Of a DNA stretch of 64,000 nucleotides, positions 1 through 8,815 are shown piece after piece. A program made the translations under genes and the position numbers. The DNA is from Bordetella parapertussis (GTDB taxonomy: Bacteria > Pseudomonadota > Gammaproteobacteria > Burkholderiales > Burkholderiaceae_B). The stretch lies in NCBI GenBank assembly GCA_945911685.1, contig CAMEAW010000002.1, positions 1-64,000 of the forward strand, written 5' to 3'. How positions within the stretch are numbered: position 1 is the stretch's first letter; each line of letters begins with the position of its first letter. A model generated the notes under the pieces. It searched no databases. It had not been told where the DNA came from and saw only the letters and a list, made by a program, of their open reading frames with translations.

Positions 1-249
1 GTTCAGTCACGCGATGGATCCTGAAAATTATGAATGAGTGATGTCTTTAGGAAAAAGACTTGGTATGCAAACTATACTATTTTAGAAGGTCGATACCTCT
101 TGGCCGCCAGAGCCTTCTGTTACGAAGGAAACTAGCTTCGCGCTAGAAATTCTAGGGTAAGCTTGCGCAAAGCCGACAATTTAAGCCCTGACGAACCATC
201 TCTCAGGTTCAAGGCATCGTCAGACCAAACACATTACGCGAGCACAAGC

Positions 250-1062
250 ATGTCAACAAATCTTACCCGCGAACAGCGCGATGACGCCTATAACAACTCA
301 AAGGCAGTATCGAACAGCGCTGAGATCATTGCAGCTTGGGGTGTACGCAGTCAAGAGTTTCGAGCTGCACACGCTTCGCATCTAGATATTTCGTACGGCA
401 GCAACGCGCGCCAAACGTATGACTATTTTTCAGCGGGTGACCAAAGCCCAGTCGTTGCTTTTATTCACGGCGGCTTTTGGCAAAACAGGGCCAAAAATGA
501 TTTCACGTTTATCGTGCCCGCCTTCATTGAAGCAGGCATCAGTGTCGCGATGATGGGTTACACCTTGGCGCCCGAAGCCAAAATGGACCAGATCGTGCAA
601 GATATTCGTTTGGGCTTACGAGCGCTCAGTCAAAAAATCGAAGTCCGTCGTGCAAGCAATCCTGGCATTTGGTTGAGCGGCTGGTCTGCTGGCGGACACT
701 TAACCGCCATGGCACTTGACGAACCCTGTGTAGTTGGTGGCACTGCAATCAGTGGCATCTTTGATTTAGAGCCAATGCGCCATTGCTATCTCAACGAAAA
801 ACTTGGTTTAGATGCGGCAACCGCAACGCTATTTTCACCGATCAAATTACCGGCACTGAGCGGCAAAACTCTTGATTTGTTTGTGGGCGAGGCAGAGCTG
901 CCAGCCATGCAAACGCAAACCATTGAATTTGCTCAATACCGCAATAGTGCCAAAGCGCCAGGAATATTTGAAAACCTGCCAGGGCTCAACCACTACACAA
1001 TTCTTGATGAAATGGCCAGCGTCAAGGGCAGGATTTTGCAATCAATCAAAGCTCACTTCTAG
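250..1062 (+). CDS. alpha/beta hydrolase, arylformamidase/carboxylesterase-like
   Basis: Predicted cytosolic alpha/beta-hydrolase of about 270 residues that would hydrolyse an ester or amide. Seen: an HGGFW oxyanion-hole motif (residues 73-77), the nucleophile elbow GWSAGG with Ser146, and a late histidine in LNHY (His248) that would complete the triad. The HGG(F/Y)W plus GxSxGG combination is typical of the arylformamidase (kynurenine formamidase) and related esterase group, but no kynurenine pathway neighbour is present, so the substrate is not assigned. The reading frame can be extended to a TTG at 163, but the ATG at 250 is preferred because the extra 29 residues show no family-like sequence. 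No strong ribosome binding site was seen. The gene converges on the phosphatase gene with only 13 bases between stops. Confidence 0.8.
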   Translation: MSTNLTREQRDDAYNNSKAVSNSAEIIAAWGVRSQEFRAAHASHLDISYGSNARQTYDYFSAGDQSPVVAFIHGGFWQNRAKNDFTFIVPAFIEAGISVAMMGYTLAPEAKMDQIVQDIRLGLRALSQKIEVRRASNPGIWLSGWSAGGHLTAMALDEPCVVGGTAISGIFDLEPMRHCYLNEKLGLDAATATLFSPIKLPALSGKTLDLFVGEAELPAMQTQTIEFAQYRNSAKAPGIFENLPGLNHYTILDEMASVKGRILQSIKAHF

Positions 1063-1075
1063 CTAGCTGGTAAGA

Positions 1076-1717
1076 CTAAGGCCGAGGGCTAGGAAACACT
1101 TGATGGGATACATGGCTGCCATCAGGCCTGACACGCACCAGCACCATATCGCCTACCGACACAACCCGCCCCGTGAGGGCCTGAATATTGACATGATGGG
1201 TCACCAGGATCAGGGGCTGTTTCGGATGCGATTTCAGGCTTGCTGTGATAAATTTTTGTAAGGCAGTCGTTTGCGCATTAGCCAAACTCATGTCATCAAA
1301 AAAAGAGTTCAATGATGGCTCGACCGTCACGGAACCCAGCGCTAACAGCCGTCCGGTATCCACGCAGCGACACCAGGCACTACTAAAAAGTTTAGGGTTC
1401 GTCACGCCCTGCGAGCTCAACCATCGACCGATTAACACCGATTGTTGTCGCCCTACTTCGCCCAGGTTACGTTGCGTGGCGCATTGATCAAGCTTGTAGC
1501 CGGCGGGGTCGCCAACCCCTGGTGCATCGGCATGGCGCATCAACAAGACGTGCTGCCCATCCGTCAGATCTTCAAGCAAACCAGCAAGCGCAGGTTGGGC
1601 CCCCGACAGCAGAAGGCTAAGACACACCAACAGAAGAGAGCTCGCCCTTAGCCACGACGGCACAGCGACGATTTTTTTTCTCAGTGATTGTGGCAGTAAT
1701 TTAAGAAGGCATTGCAT
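1076..1717 (-). CDS. exported histidine phosphatase family protein
   Basis: Member of the histidine phosphatase (phosphoglycerate mutase-like) superfamily, 213 residues. Seen: the RHA phosphohistidine motif at residues 61-63 inside LLMRHADAPG, and the second catalytic-pocket histidine in VTHHVN (174-175). A basic N-terminus and a hydrophobic run at about 24-45 ending in PALAG look like a signal peptide or membrane anchor, so the protein probably acts in the periplasm. Similar small exported members occur next to many unrelated genes in Betaproteobacteria and their substrates are unknown. The ATG at 1717 is the only good start. It is separately transcribed from the catabolic operon that ends at 1897. 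Confidence 0.82.
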   Translation of the reverse strand: MQCLLKLLPQSLRKKIVAVPSWLRASSLLLVCLSLLLSGAQPALAGLLEDLTDGQHVLLMRHADAPGVGDPAGYKLDQCATQRNLGEVGRQQSVLIGRWLSSQGVTNPKLFSSAWCRCVDTGRLLALGSVTVEPSLNSFFDDMSLANAQTTALQKFITASLKSHPKQPLILVTHHVNIQALTGRVVSVGDMVLVRVRPDGSHVSHQVFPSPRP

Positions 1718-1745
1718 GGCAAACTCTCGCGTTTGATGATCTTGC

Positions 1746-1823
1746 GTGACAGATGCGTTGTCACGAATATTGATCGTGGCATTGGTGACGGATGCGTTAT
1801 CAAGAACATTGATCTTGGCATTG
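1746..1823. repeat. two-copy 39-bp tandem direct repeat
   Basis: Two adjacent 39-base units, 1746-1784 and 1785-1823, differ at only five positions. Both begin GTGAC(A/G)GATGCGTT and end GGCATTG. They lie between the divergent side of the phosphatase gene (start 1717) and the 3' end of the MFS gene. The unit is a multiple of three and stays open in one + frame, but the short peptide it would encode resembles nothing known, so it is scored as a DNA repeat. Flanking CTTGCGT (1741-1747) and ACGCAAG (about 1850) form an inverted pair around it. Confidence 0.75.
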
Positions 1824-1896
1824 AGCGTTGATCATCCCACAACGCAAGAGAAAATCAAGAAAAACCATACCCAGGCGGTCACTTATGCACGACGTG

Positions 1897-3141
1897 TTAG
1901 CCAAACTTTCGCAACGCGCTTGATACCCAAAATGGGGATACAGCTAAGGCGACACTTATCATCGAAAAAATAATGCTAGTCGTGTAGCCACCTGTCTGAT
2001 CGTGAAACCAACCCGACAATAAGGCACCAGTAGCAGCTCCAACCGACATAAAAGCGTACAGCGCACCGTAAACGGTAGCCAACCCAGGGCCCGGAAATAG
2101 CTTTGAGCAAAGCCCCGAAATGATCGGTCCGCGCGCGCCCTGCGCAATCCCAAAGAAGACCACAAACCCCAACAAAAACCACGGGGACGGGTAAAACGCC
2201 ATCGCCAGCAAGTTGGCGAGGCCCAAAAAAGTACAGCTAAACGTGATGGTCACAATCAAGCGATGACCAAACTTATCAGCCAGCTTGCCCGAAGAGCCCA
2301 CCCCAAACACAGAGAGCATGCCCGCAACGCCAAAGGCACTCGCCGCCTCAAGCGCAGAAAAGCCTGACTCAACTAAGAAGGCAATGGTCTGTACCGTCAC
2401 CGTATAAATCACCAAGGAAGTAAAGAAAAATGCCTGCCCTAAGGCCCAAAAGCCCGATGAGCGTATCGCGAGCCGCAAGGGTGCAAAAATATTTTTAGAT
2501 AAGGGTGCTGACCCAAGCGACCGTGCATAGTCAGCGTGTCCTGCGCGAATGATGCGCCAAGGTAACAACATCGCCAGAGGCAAAAGCACCAACATCAGCC
2601 CCCCTAGGATATGGTATGCGTTGCGCCAGCCAACCGTATCATTTAAGAACTGGGCAAACGGCACCATCACCAAGGTGCCGGCGCCAAACCCTGCATAGGC
2701 AATACCAATTGCTGTACTGGTATTGGTTGGAAACCAGCGACTAATCAGACTTTGTGAGGGCACCATCCCTAAAGAAGTCACTCCGATTCCGCCGGCTACA
2801 CCCACACACAAATGAAACTGCCATAGCTGCGTCAAGTTGCCGGCCACCAAGTAGCCCAGGCCCAAGCTCGCAAAACCGACAGCACACACAATGCGCGGCC
2901 CCAGACGATCAAACATGATGCCGATCAGTGGCGCCGAGAAACCGTTGGCCAGCATATAAATAGAGTACACACTCGAGATCTCTGAGCGGCTCCAGCCAAA
3001 TTGGGTTTCGAGCGGCAGCAAAAAGGTAACGTATGCGTCACCGATACCGCGACCAAGCAGGTTAAAAACAAAACAGATCACCAACACCACAAAGGCCATT
3101 GTGGCATCAGTGGGTTTGGCGTTAGTGAATGCTGGCTTCAC
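1897..3141 (-). CDS. MFS transporter, probable carboxylate permease
   Basis: Major facilitator superfamily permease of 414 residues with about 12 hydrophobic segments, in the inner membrane. Seen: a loop 2-3 type motif (MFDRLGPR, following NGFSAPLIG) and its second-half counterpart (LADKFGHR), both hallmarks of MFS carriers. The general pattern resembles the monocarboxylate/oxalate-formate antiporter-like MFS group. It is the last gene of the - strand catabolic operon, one base after the MaoC stop codon, and starts with GTG (TAA-G-GTG arrangement), which suggests translational coupling. With a complete TRAP system in the same operon, it may handle a second substrate or export a product; this is inference. 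Confidence 0.85.
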   Translation of the reverse strand: MKPAFTNAKPTDATMAFVVLVICFVFNLLGRGIGDAYVTFLLPLETQFGWSRSEISSVYSIYMLANGFSAPLIGIMFDRLGPRIVCAVGFASLGLGYLVAGNLTQLWQFHLCVGVAGGIGVTSLGMVPSQSLISRWFPTNTSTAIGIAYAGFGAGTLVMVPFAQFLNDTVGWRNAYHILGGLMLVLLPLAMLLPWRIIRAGHADYARSLGSAPLSKNIFAPLRLAIRSSGFWALGQAFFFTSLVIYTVTVQTIAFLVESGFSALEAASAFGVAGMLSVFGVGSSGKLADKFGHRLIVTITFSCTFLGLANLLAMAFYPSPWFLLGFVVFFGIAQGARGPIISGLCSKLFPGPGLATVYGALYAFMSVGAATGALLSGWFHDQTGGYTTSIIFSMISVALAVSPFWVSSALRKFG

Positions 3142-3142
3142 C

Positions 3143-3595
3143 TTAGACGGGTCGACACTTCATAAACCCCGAGCGTACGCAGATGCAGACAATTTCGCCG
3201 CGCTGATTGATGCCGTGATGTTCAAACTCCACAATGCCCGCGTCTTTGCGCGATTTGCTTAAACGCTTCGAGAGAATTTTTGTCTCGACGTGAATCGTAT
3301 CGCCATAAAACACCGGATGCGGAAACCGGGTATCAGTCATGCCGAGGTTGGCAATCGTCGTACCAAGCGTCGTCTCACCAACGGTGATCCCAATCACCAA
3401 ACCCAAGGTAAACAGGCTATTGACTAGGATTTGGCCGAACTCAGTTTTAGACGCAAACTCTTTATCCAGATGCAAGGGCTGCGGGTTCATGGTGAGCGTT
3501 GAGAACAACACGTTATCCATTTCAGTGACAGTACGCGTCATTGAGTGCTTAAACAGTTGTCCGACTTCAAACTCTTCGAAATACAAACCAGCCAT
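3143..3595 (-). CDS. MaoC-family hot-dog hydratase/dehydratase
   Basis: MaoC-like enoyl-CoA hydratase of 150 residues, the usual length of single hot-dog-domain members. Seen: the active-site segment MNPQPLHLD, with Asn37, His42 and Asp44, followed by the FGQILVNSL helix typical of the family. In clusters that also hold a CitE-like lyase and CoA-transferases, MaoC proteins act as itaconyl-CoA or mesaconyl-CoA hydratase (RipB/Ich type) or as beta-methylmalyl-CoA dehydratase. One of these roles is inferred here: it would make the 3-hydroxyacyl-CoA (citramalyl- or methylmalyl-CoA) cleaved by the CitE-like enzyme at 12500-13390. It lies 9 bases after the acyl-CoA dehydrogenase stop. Confidence 0.85.
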   Translation of the reverse strand: MAGLYFEEFEVGQLFKHSMTRTVTEMDNVLFSTLTMNPQPLHLDKEFASKTEFGQILVNSLFTLGLVIGITVGETTLGTTIANLGMTDTRFPHPVFYGDTIHVETKILSKRLSKSRKDAGIVEFEHHGINQRGEIVCICVRSGFMKCRPV

Positions 3596-3604
3596 GTTGG
3601 GCTC

Positions 3605-4771
3605 CTAGTAGGATTTGGGTAAGCCAAGCACACGCTCGGCGATAAAGCACAAAATCAATTGCGGGCTAACGGGTGCGATGCGTGTAATCATGACTTCACG
3701 CAAATAACGCTCAACGTGATACTCCTTCGCATAACCAAAACCACCATGCGTCATGACCGCTTGCTGGCAGGCATTGAAACCAGCCTCACCACCCAAGTAC
3801 TTCGCCGCGTTGGCTTGCGCGCCGCACGGTTCACCCTTGTCAAACATCGACGCCGCCTGAAATACCATCAGGTTTGCGGCCTCGAGCTCCATCCAGTTAG
3901 CGGCCAGGGGGTGTTGAATCCCTTGATTCATCCCGATCGGACGATTAAACACGACCCGCTCTTTAGCATACGCAGTCGCTTTTTTGAGGGCGACTCGCCC
4001 TAAGCCTACGCCTTCGGCAGCGATCAGGATACGCTCAGCATTCATGCCGTGCATGATGTAATGAAAGCCCTTGCCTTCTTCACCGATACGATCTTCGACA
4101 GGCACCTTCAAGCCATCGATAAACAACTCGTTTGAATCAACGGCCTTACGTCCCATTTTTTCGATCTCGTGCACTCGAATAAAATCACGATCGAATTTTG
4201 TGTAGAACAAACTAAGGCCATCAGAGTGCTTAGTCACCTCTTCAAGTGGCGTCGTCCGCGCCAAGATCAACATTTTTTCAGCAACCTGTGCAGTTGAGAT
4301 CCAAACCTTGGTGCCACTCAACACATAGTGATCGCCGACGCGCTCGGCCTTGACCTTGAGTTGCGTCGTATTCAAGCCAGTATTGGGCTCAGTGACTGCA
4401 AAACAGGCACGCTCTGCGCCAGAAATCAGGGGCGGCAACATGCGACGCTTTTGCTCTTCAGTGCCAAACTGTACAACTGGATTTAAACCAAAAATATTCA
4501 TGTGTACAGCTGAGGCACCGCTCATGCCCGCACCAGATTCACTGATGGTTTGCATCATGATCGAGGCTTCAGTGATACCCAAGCCAGAGCCACCATATTG
4601 CTCAGGGATACAAATACCGAGCCAGCCATCTTTAGCCAGTGCCTGATGCAGCTCAATCGGAAACCCGCCATGCCGGTCTTTTTCAAGCCAATAGTGATCG
4701 TCAAATTGCTCGCAAATTTTACTGATCGCCTCGCGAATACTTTCTTGCTCTTGTGAAAATGAGAAATCCAT
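3605..4771 (-). CDS. acyl-CoA dehydrogenase family flavoprotein
   Basis: FAD-dependent acyl-CoA dehydrogenase of 388 residues, standard length. Seen: the FAD/substrate signatures CFAVTEPNTGLNT (about 123-135) and GTKVWIST (153-160), and the C-terminal signature around THGGFGYAKEYHVERY. The usual catalytic glutamate of short/medium-chain enzymes (in IYEGT) is absent; the segment reads RIAPVS. A glutamate in MNAERIL (Glu246) sits where isovaleryl-CoA dehydrogenase carries its base, so the catalytic residue is probably there. In this operon it may oxidise a saturated branched dicarboxyl-CoA such as methylsuccinyl-CoA, which is an inference from context. It is much shorter than the ethylmalonyl-pathway methylsuccinyl-CoA dehydrogenases, which have an N-terminal extension. 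Confidence 0.88.
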   Translation of the reverse strand: MDFSFSQEQESIREAISKICEQFDDHYWLEKDRHGGFPIELHQALAKDGWLGICIPEQYGGSGLGITEASIMMQTISESGAGMSGASAVHMNIFGLNPVVQFGTEEQKRRMLPPLISGAERACFAVTEPNTGLNTTQLKVKAERVGDHYVLSGTKVWISTAQVAEKMLILARTTPLEEVTKHSDGLSLFYTKFDRDFIRVHEIEKMGRKAVDSNELFIDGLKVPVEDRIGEEGKGFHYIMHGMNAERILIAAEGVGLGRVALKKATAYAKERVVFNRPIGMNQGIQHPLAANWMELEAANLMVFQAASMFDKGEPCGAQANAAKYLGGEAGFNACQQAVMTHGGFGYAKEYHVERYLREVMITRIAPVSPQLILCFIAERVLGLPKSY

Positions 4772-4832
4772 GTCTGCTTATCCAAAAATAAAATATTAAT
4801 TTTTTACTAACGATTATTCATTTGCACATTGC

Positions 4833-5855
4833 TTAGTTTTCTTTGACTGCTGACTGAAATGCTTTTAATACTGCCGTACCCGGCTTGCCGCGCTGGTCGA
4901 CGCCTTGAGCCCATTTTGCCCCAACTACTTGCATGCTGTCAGATAGAATTTTTTTGTCCGAGGCCGAAAGCGCGACAAACGTGACACCCTTTTGTCGTAT
5001 TTTTTCAATGTCTGTTACCACCTCTCTGTCTGCGATTGCACAGGCGCGTCGAGTCGTTGCCTCACCCGCCTCATCCATTGCCTGCTGTATTTTGGGTGAT
5101 AGTTTTTTAAAACGAGCCTCGCTCATCATATACGTCAGCACTGCGCTACCAAAATTTTCATCAGAGGTACCGTACTTGCTAATGCCTGCTAAGTCATACG
5201 ACAGTAAACTACCGAACGGAAACAGCATGCCATCGATCGTACCGCGCGACAACGATTCGTACACCTCAGGCGCTGACATTCGTACAGGCACAGCCGCAAA
5301 ACTGCGTACAGTCGCGTCCATAGCCCCTCCAGCAGTCCGCAATTTCATTCCTTCTAAGTTTTTATAGGTATCGATTATTTTTTTCCCAGAAAAAATCTGA
5401 TACGGCGGCAGCACAATCACAAACATCAACCGCACGCCGTTTGGTGCGTATTCTTGTTTAGCTAAAATGCCGTCATTTCGCGACAGTTTCCAATAGGCCA
5501 CGCTCGCTTGACACGAAGTCGAGAAGCCCCCTGGTAGTTCGGCAGCCGCACTTAAAGGCATTTTGTCTGAAGCGTAAGAAGGCACAACATATCCGACGTC
5601 CACCACCCCAGACTGAGTCAAAGCAAGCAAATCTTTTGCTTTCCCGAGTTGTTCAGCCGGATAGTATTCAAACTGTATCGGCATCCCTGAAATGCGCGCT
5701 ACCTCGCTCATCCAAAACTTAGTACCAGTCTCTGCAAAGAAATGACCAACCGGCAGAGAGTCTGCGACTCGCAACTTTTCTTGGGCCTGCACTTGACCAG
5801 ACAATGCAGACAATACAGTAAAGCTCAGTAAAGCTATTTTCATTGATAGTTTCAT
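4833..5855 (-). CDS. dctP: TRAP transporter substrate-binding protein (DctP family), second copy
   Basis: Periplasmic solute-binding protein of a TRAP (DctP-type) transporter, 340 residues. Seen: a signal peptide (residues 1-24, ending QVQAQ), the YYPAEQLGKAKDLLAL segment, and GMKLRTAGG followed by the strand-helix pattern of the DctP C-lobe. The family arginine that binds the substrate carboxylate is expected in the LRT segment. It overlaps the upstream dctP by 4 bases (ATGA), so the two are co-translated. The two proteins are clearly paralogous along their whole length (roughly half identical by eye). Two binding proteins with one permease pair suggest two related substrates. Several cysteines are shared between the copies (FSTSC and the C-terminal (A)CA/ACV segment), perhaps a disulfide. 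Confidence 0.9.
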   Translation of the reverse strand: MKLSMKIALLSFTVLSALSGQVQAQEKLRVADSLPVGHFFAETGTKFWMSEVARISGMPIQFEYYPAEQLGKAKDLLALTQSGVVDVGYVVPSYASDKMPLSAAAELPGGFSTSCQASVAYWKLSRNDGILAKQEYAPNGVRLMFVIVLPPYQIFSGKKIIDTYKNLEGMKLRTAGGAMDATVRSFAAVPVRMSAPEVYESLSRGTIDGMLFPFGSLLSYDLAGISKYGTSDENFGSAVLTYMMSEARFKKLSPKIQQAMDEAGEATTRRACAIADREVVTDIEKIRQKGVTFVALSASDKKILSDSMQVVGAKWAQGVDQRGKPGTAVLKAFQSAVKEN

Positions 5856-6895
5856 TTAAGTGCCCCTTGAAAAGCGTTCAATATCTCGGTACCCGCTTTG
5901 CCACGTTTGTCGAGCGCCTGCGCCCATTCGACGCTTACCGAGGCCATTAACTCGACCAATTTCTTTTTGTCTGCGGCTGGCAACTCAACCACCGTATCGC
6001 CCGCTTGCTTTAGTTTTTGTACGTCGGCTGTTTCACGTGCGTCCGAAACAACGCAGGCCTGCGCCGTCACCATATTGCCAGCTTGCACCATCGCCTGCTG
6101 CACATTGGCGGGCAAGGCTTTCCAACGCTTTTCGCTGATGACATAATTCACAATAAAACTACCAAAGTTTTCACCAATCGTTGAATACTTTACTAAATTT
6201 TGTAAGTCGTACGACAAAATACTTGAGTACGGAAACAACATGCCATCAATCGTACCTCTAGCCAGTGACTCGTAGACCTCTGGAGTGGCCATTTGCACAG
6301 ACACGGCGTTAAGTTTGCGCGCAGCAATGTCTTTTGCGCCACCACTCGTACGAATTTTCATGCCCTCAAAACTTTTAAGCCCCTCAATCTTTTGTTTTGC
6401 AAAGAAAACTTGATAAGGAGGCAGTACCAAGGTGAACAGCACTCGCACACCAAGCGGTTTAAACTCCTTTTTATCAAGTATCCCGCCGTCTTGAGCGATT
6501 TTCCAATAGGCTGCCGTACCTGCACACGAGGTCGAAAAACTCAACGGTAACTCAGCCACTGCTGCCAGTGGCATTTTGTCACCCACAAAAGAGGGAGCAA
6601 CATAAGCAATATCCACGACACCCGCCAGTGTGAGTGCAAGCATATCTTTCGCTTTACCGAGTTGCTCTGCTGGATAATATTCATACTCGATCGCACCATT
6701 TGTCAATCGCTTGACCTCGTCAAAAAAGGGAATCGTGGCAGATTTTGGAATATAGTGGCCATTCGGAAACGAGTCGCCCACACGAAGCTTGATGGGCTGC
6801 GCGTGTAGAAGCGCACTCAAACCAAGCGTCAGAAAACTCGCAAAAACGGCACACGTTAGGGTCTTACTCAAAATATAAAGTTTCTGCTGTTTCAT
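5852..6895 (-). CDS. dctP: TRAP transporter substrate-binding protein (DctP family), first copy
   Basis: DctP-type periplasmic binding protein of about 347 residues. The start chosen is the ATG at 6895, preceded by GGAG 8-9 bases upstream; a longer frame to 6961 would run into dctM and adds residues before the signal peptide. Seen: signal peptide with a long hydrophobic core ending LLHAQ, EYYPAEQLGKAKDMLAL, GMKIRTSGG, and PEVYESLARGTIDGMLFP, all shared with the paralogue immediately downstream. It delivers a carboxylated substrate to the DctQM permease encoded just upstream. It lies 41 bases after the dctM stop. Confidence 0.9.
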   Translation of the reverse strand: MKQQKLYILSKTLTCAVFASFLTLGLSALLHAQPIKLRVGDSFPNGHYIPKSATIPFFDEVKRLTNGAIEYEYYPAEQLGKAKDMLALTLAGVVDIAYVAPSFVGDKMPLAAVAELPLSFSTSCAGTAAYWKIAQDGGILDKKEFKPLGVRVLFTLVLPPYQVFFAKQKIEGLKSFEGMKIRTSGGAKDIAARKLNAVSVQMATPEVYESLARGTIDGMLFPYSSILSYDLQNLVKYSTIGENFGSFIVNYVISEKRWKALPANVQQAMVQAGNMVTAQACVVSDARETADVQKLKQAGDTVVELPAADKKKLVELMASVSVEWAQALDKRGKAGTEILNAFQGALK

Positions 6896-6936
6896 ATGCT
6901 GGCTCCGTTGATAATTTTTATTTTTGGACAAAACAA

Positions 6937-8223
6937 TTACTTCATCGTAGAGGGTAACCACAAAATAATTTCAGGAAAAACCACAAATAATGCAATCACT
7001 AGCACGTGCGCCACGACATGAGGCATCACACCTTGAAAAATTTCAGCTAATGGTCGGCCCGTATATCTCGAGACCACGAACACATTGAGCCCCACCGGCG
7101 GAGTCACCATTCCAACCTCTGCGGTCACAATCACAATCACGCCGAACCAGATTGGATCAAATCCTAGCGCCTTAACTAAGGGCAGTACGATTGGCACTGT
7201 CAAGATCAGAATCGCGATTTGATCCATTAAGCAACCAAGTATGAGATAGCCAAATAGGATCATCGCCATCACGAACCAACGGGAGACATCAAGCGCACCG
7301 ATCCATTTCACAAGCTCTTGTGTAGTCTGCGTCAGCGTAAAGAAATAACCAAAAATATGTGCTCCTAAAATAATCAAGACAATCATGCAGCTCGTATGCG
7401 CCGAACGTGTCAATGCATCGGTTGTACTTTGCAAATTGATTTTTTTTGCTTGCCACGCCAATAAAAACGCGCCAAAGGCACCTAAGCCTGAAGCCTCTGT
7501 GGGCGTTGCGATACCTGTATAGATAAACCCCGTCACGGCCATAAATAAAATCAGCATCGGCCAAACGACTTTAAGCGACAGCAGCTTGTCTTTGAAACTA
7601 TACGACTGGCCCAACGGCGCACGGCTTGGATCACGCCACACGAGATAGTAGACCGTCGCCATAATTGCAAACGTGACAACGATGCCCGGAATAACGCCGC
7701 CTACCAACAACTGTCCGATACTGACATCAGCAATAATGCCGTAAAGCACCAACGCAATACTCGGAGGAATCAACATGGCGAGCGTGCCAGAAATCGCAAC
7801 AACACCACAGGCCAACTGAGGCTCATAGCCCTGCTTCAACATTGCTGGAATTGTCGTCGCCGACAAGGTCGCGGCAGACGCCGTACTCGAACCCGAAATT
7901 GCACCGAAACCCGCGCCGGCAATGGCCGTAGCCATCCCAAGCCCACCGGGTACACGACCTACCCAGGTGGCCGCTGCTTTGAATAAGCTATCGGCTACAC
8001 CGCTCAAAATGACAAATTCGGCCATCAACACAAACATCGGTACAGAGATGAGTTCGTAAGAACTGGCCGCCGAAAACGGCGTGGTCTGCAACACACCCAG
8101 CACCATACTCAGGCCACCAATCGACCAAAGCCCAACCGCCCCCGCCACCGCAAGAGACAGTGCTACCGGACAACCTAAGGCGAGCAAGGTCAACAGTAGC
8201 AGCACAATAAATATTGTCAGCAT
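6937..8223 (-). CDS. dctM: TRAP transporter large permease (DctM)
   Basis: Inner-membrane large subunit of a TRAP transporter, 428 residues with about 12-14 hydrophobic segments. Seen: the signatures of the family, AIAGAGFGAISGSSTASAAT near residue 80-105, an IPPSIALVLYGI segment, ASPTEA-like TPTEASGLGAFGAF, and the C-terminal EVGMVTPPVGLN. It uses the sodium gradient to move the substrate delivered by DctP. The ATG overlaps the last base of dctQ, a tight coupling typical of dctQM pairs. Confidence 0.94.
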   Translation of the reverse strand: MLTIFIVLLLLTLLALGCPVALSLAVAGAVGLWSIGGLSMVLGVLQTTPFSAASSYELISVPMFVLMAEFVILSGVADSLFKAAATWVGRVPGGLGMATAIAGAGFGAISGSSTASAATLSATTIPAMLKQGYEPQLACGVVAISGTLAMLIPPSIALVLYGIIADVSIGQLLVGGVIPGIVVTFAIMATVYYLVWRDPSRAPLGQSYSFKDKLLSLKVVWPMLILFMAVTGFIYTGIATPTEASGLGAFGAFLLAWQAKKINLQSTTDALTRSAHTSCMIVLIILGAHIFGYFFTLTQTTQELVKWIGALDVSRWFVMAMILFGYLILGCLMDQIAILILTVPIVLPLVKALGFDPIWFGVIVIVTAEVGMVTPPVGLNVFVVSRYTGRPLAEIFQGVMPHVVAHVLVIALFVVFPEIILWLPSTMK

Positions 8224-8768
8224 TACAGAGTCTCCCCGGCGCCGGCTACCGGGGGTAAAGCAATCACTGAGCGTTTTTGCAGCAATGACAGCCCGTGTCC
8301 GACAAATCTAAACAGCATTCGCAAGAGCATCAACCCACACCCGATGGGTACGGCCGCATACGAGACCCACGTTGGCCAGGCGATGCCACCCGCCATGACA
8401 TCACCGCCGATAAAGCTTTCATACGTTCGGATGATCGACACGTAAAAAATGCCGATAAATACCAAACTGGCACAGCCGTACGCAATGCATTCGGCCACAT
8501 GACGAAGAGGCGACGGCATGTAATTATGTAGGATGTCGACGCAGACGTGTCCATTATGGTTCAAGGTATCAGACAGTGCAAAAAAGAATAACCCCACCAT
8601 CAAATAAAGTGAAATCAACTCATACGACCAAGAGAGAGGCGCGTTGAAAAAGTAGCGTAAAAACACATCGCACACGACTACGAGCATGATTGCAAAGAGC
8701 ATGACTGCTGCGATTTTGTTTAAAAATCGCTCACAGCGACTAATGACCTGATGCGTTCGTTCAAACAT
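8223..8768 (-). CDS. dctQ: TRAP transporter small permease (DctQ)
   Basis: Small membrane subunit of the TRAP transporter, 181 residues with four hydrophobic segments. Seen: the family motif region RYFFNAPLSWSYELI (about 38-52), with Trp-Glu of DctQ proteins represented by WSYE, and an AMILVVVCDVFLR-type first helix. The start ATG at 8768 has AGGAG 7 bases upstream. It is followed without a gap by dctM and preceded by the class I CoA-transferase gene. Confidence 0.9.
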   Translation of the reverse strand: MFERTHQVISRCERFLNKIAAVMLFAIMLVVVCDVFLRYFFNAPLSWSYELISLYLMVGLFFFALSDTLNHNGHVCVDILHNYMPSPLRHVAECIAYGCASLVFIGIFYVSIIRTYESFIGGDVMAGGIAWPTWVSYAAVPIGCGLMLLRMLFRFVGHGLSLLQKRSVIALPPVAGAGETL

Positions 8769-8815
8769 TGATGCACTCCTATTGAAAATTATTTTTGGAT
8801 TGTGCTTTTCCCATT

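Noticed and set aside
163-249. N-terminal extension of the alpha/beta hydrolase from a TTG
   Set aside because: The added 29 residues show no family-like sequence, and an ATG is available at 250.
1746-1823. CRISPR-like repeat
   Set aside because: Only two units, directly adjacent with no spacers.
1746-1973. 75-residue reading frame over the 39-bp repeat
   Set aside because: The repetitive peptide resembles nothing known, has no ribosome binding site, and runs into the 3' end of the MFS gene on the other strand.
5852-6961. Longer form of the first dctP
   Set aside because: The extra residues precede a normal signal peptide, overlap dctM, and the ATG at 6895 has a good ribosome binding site.
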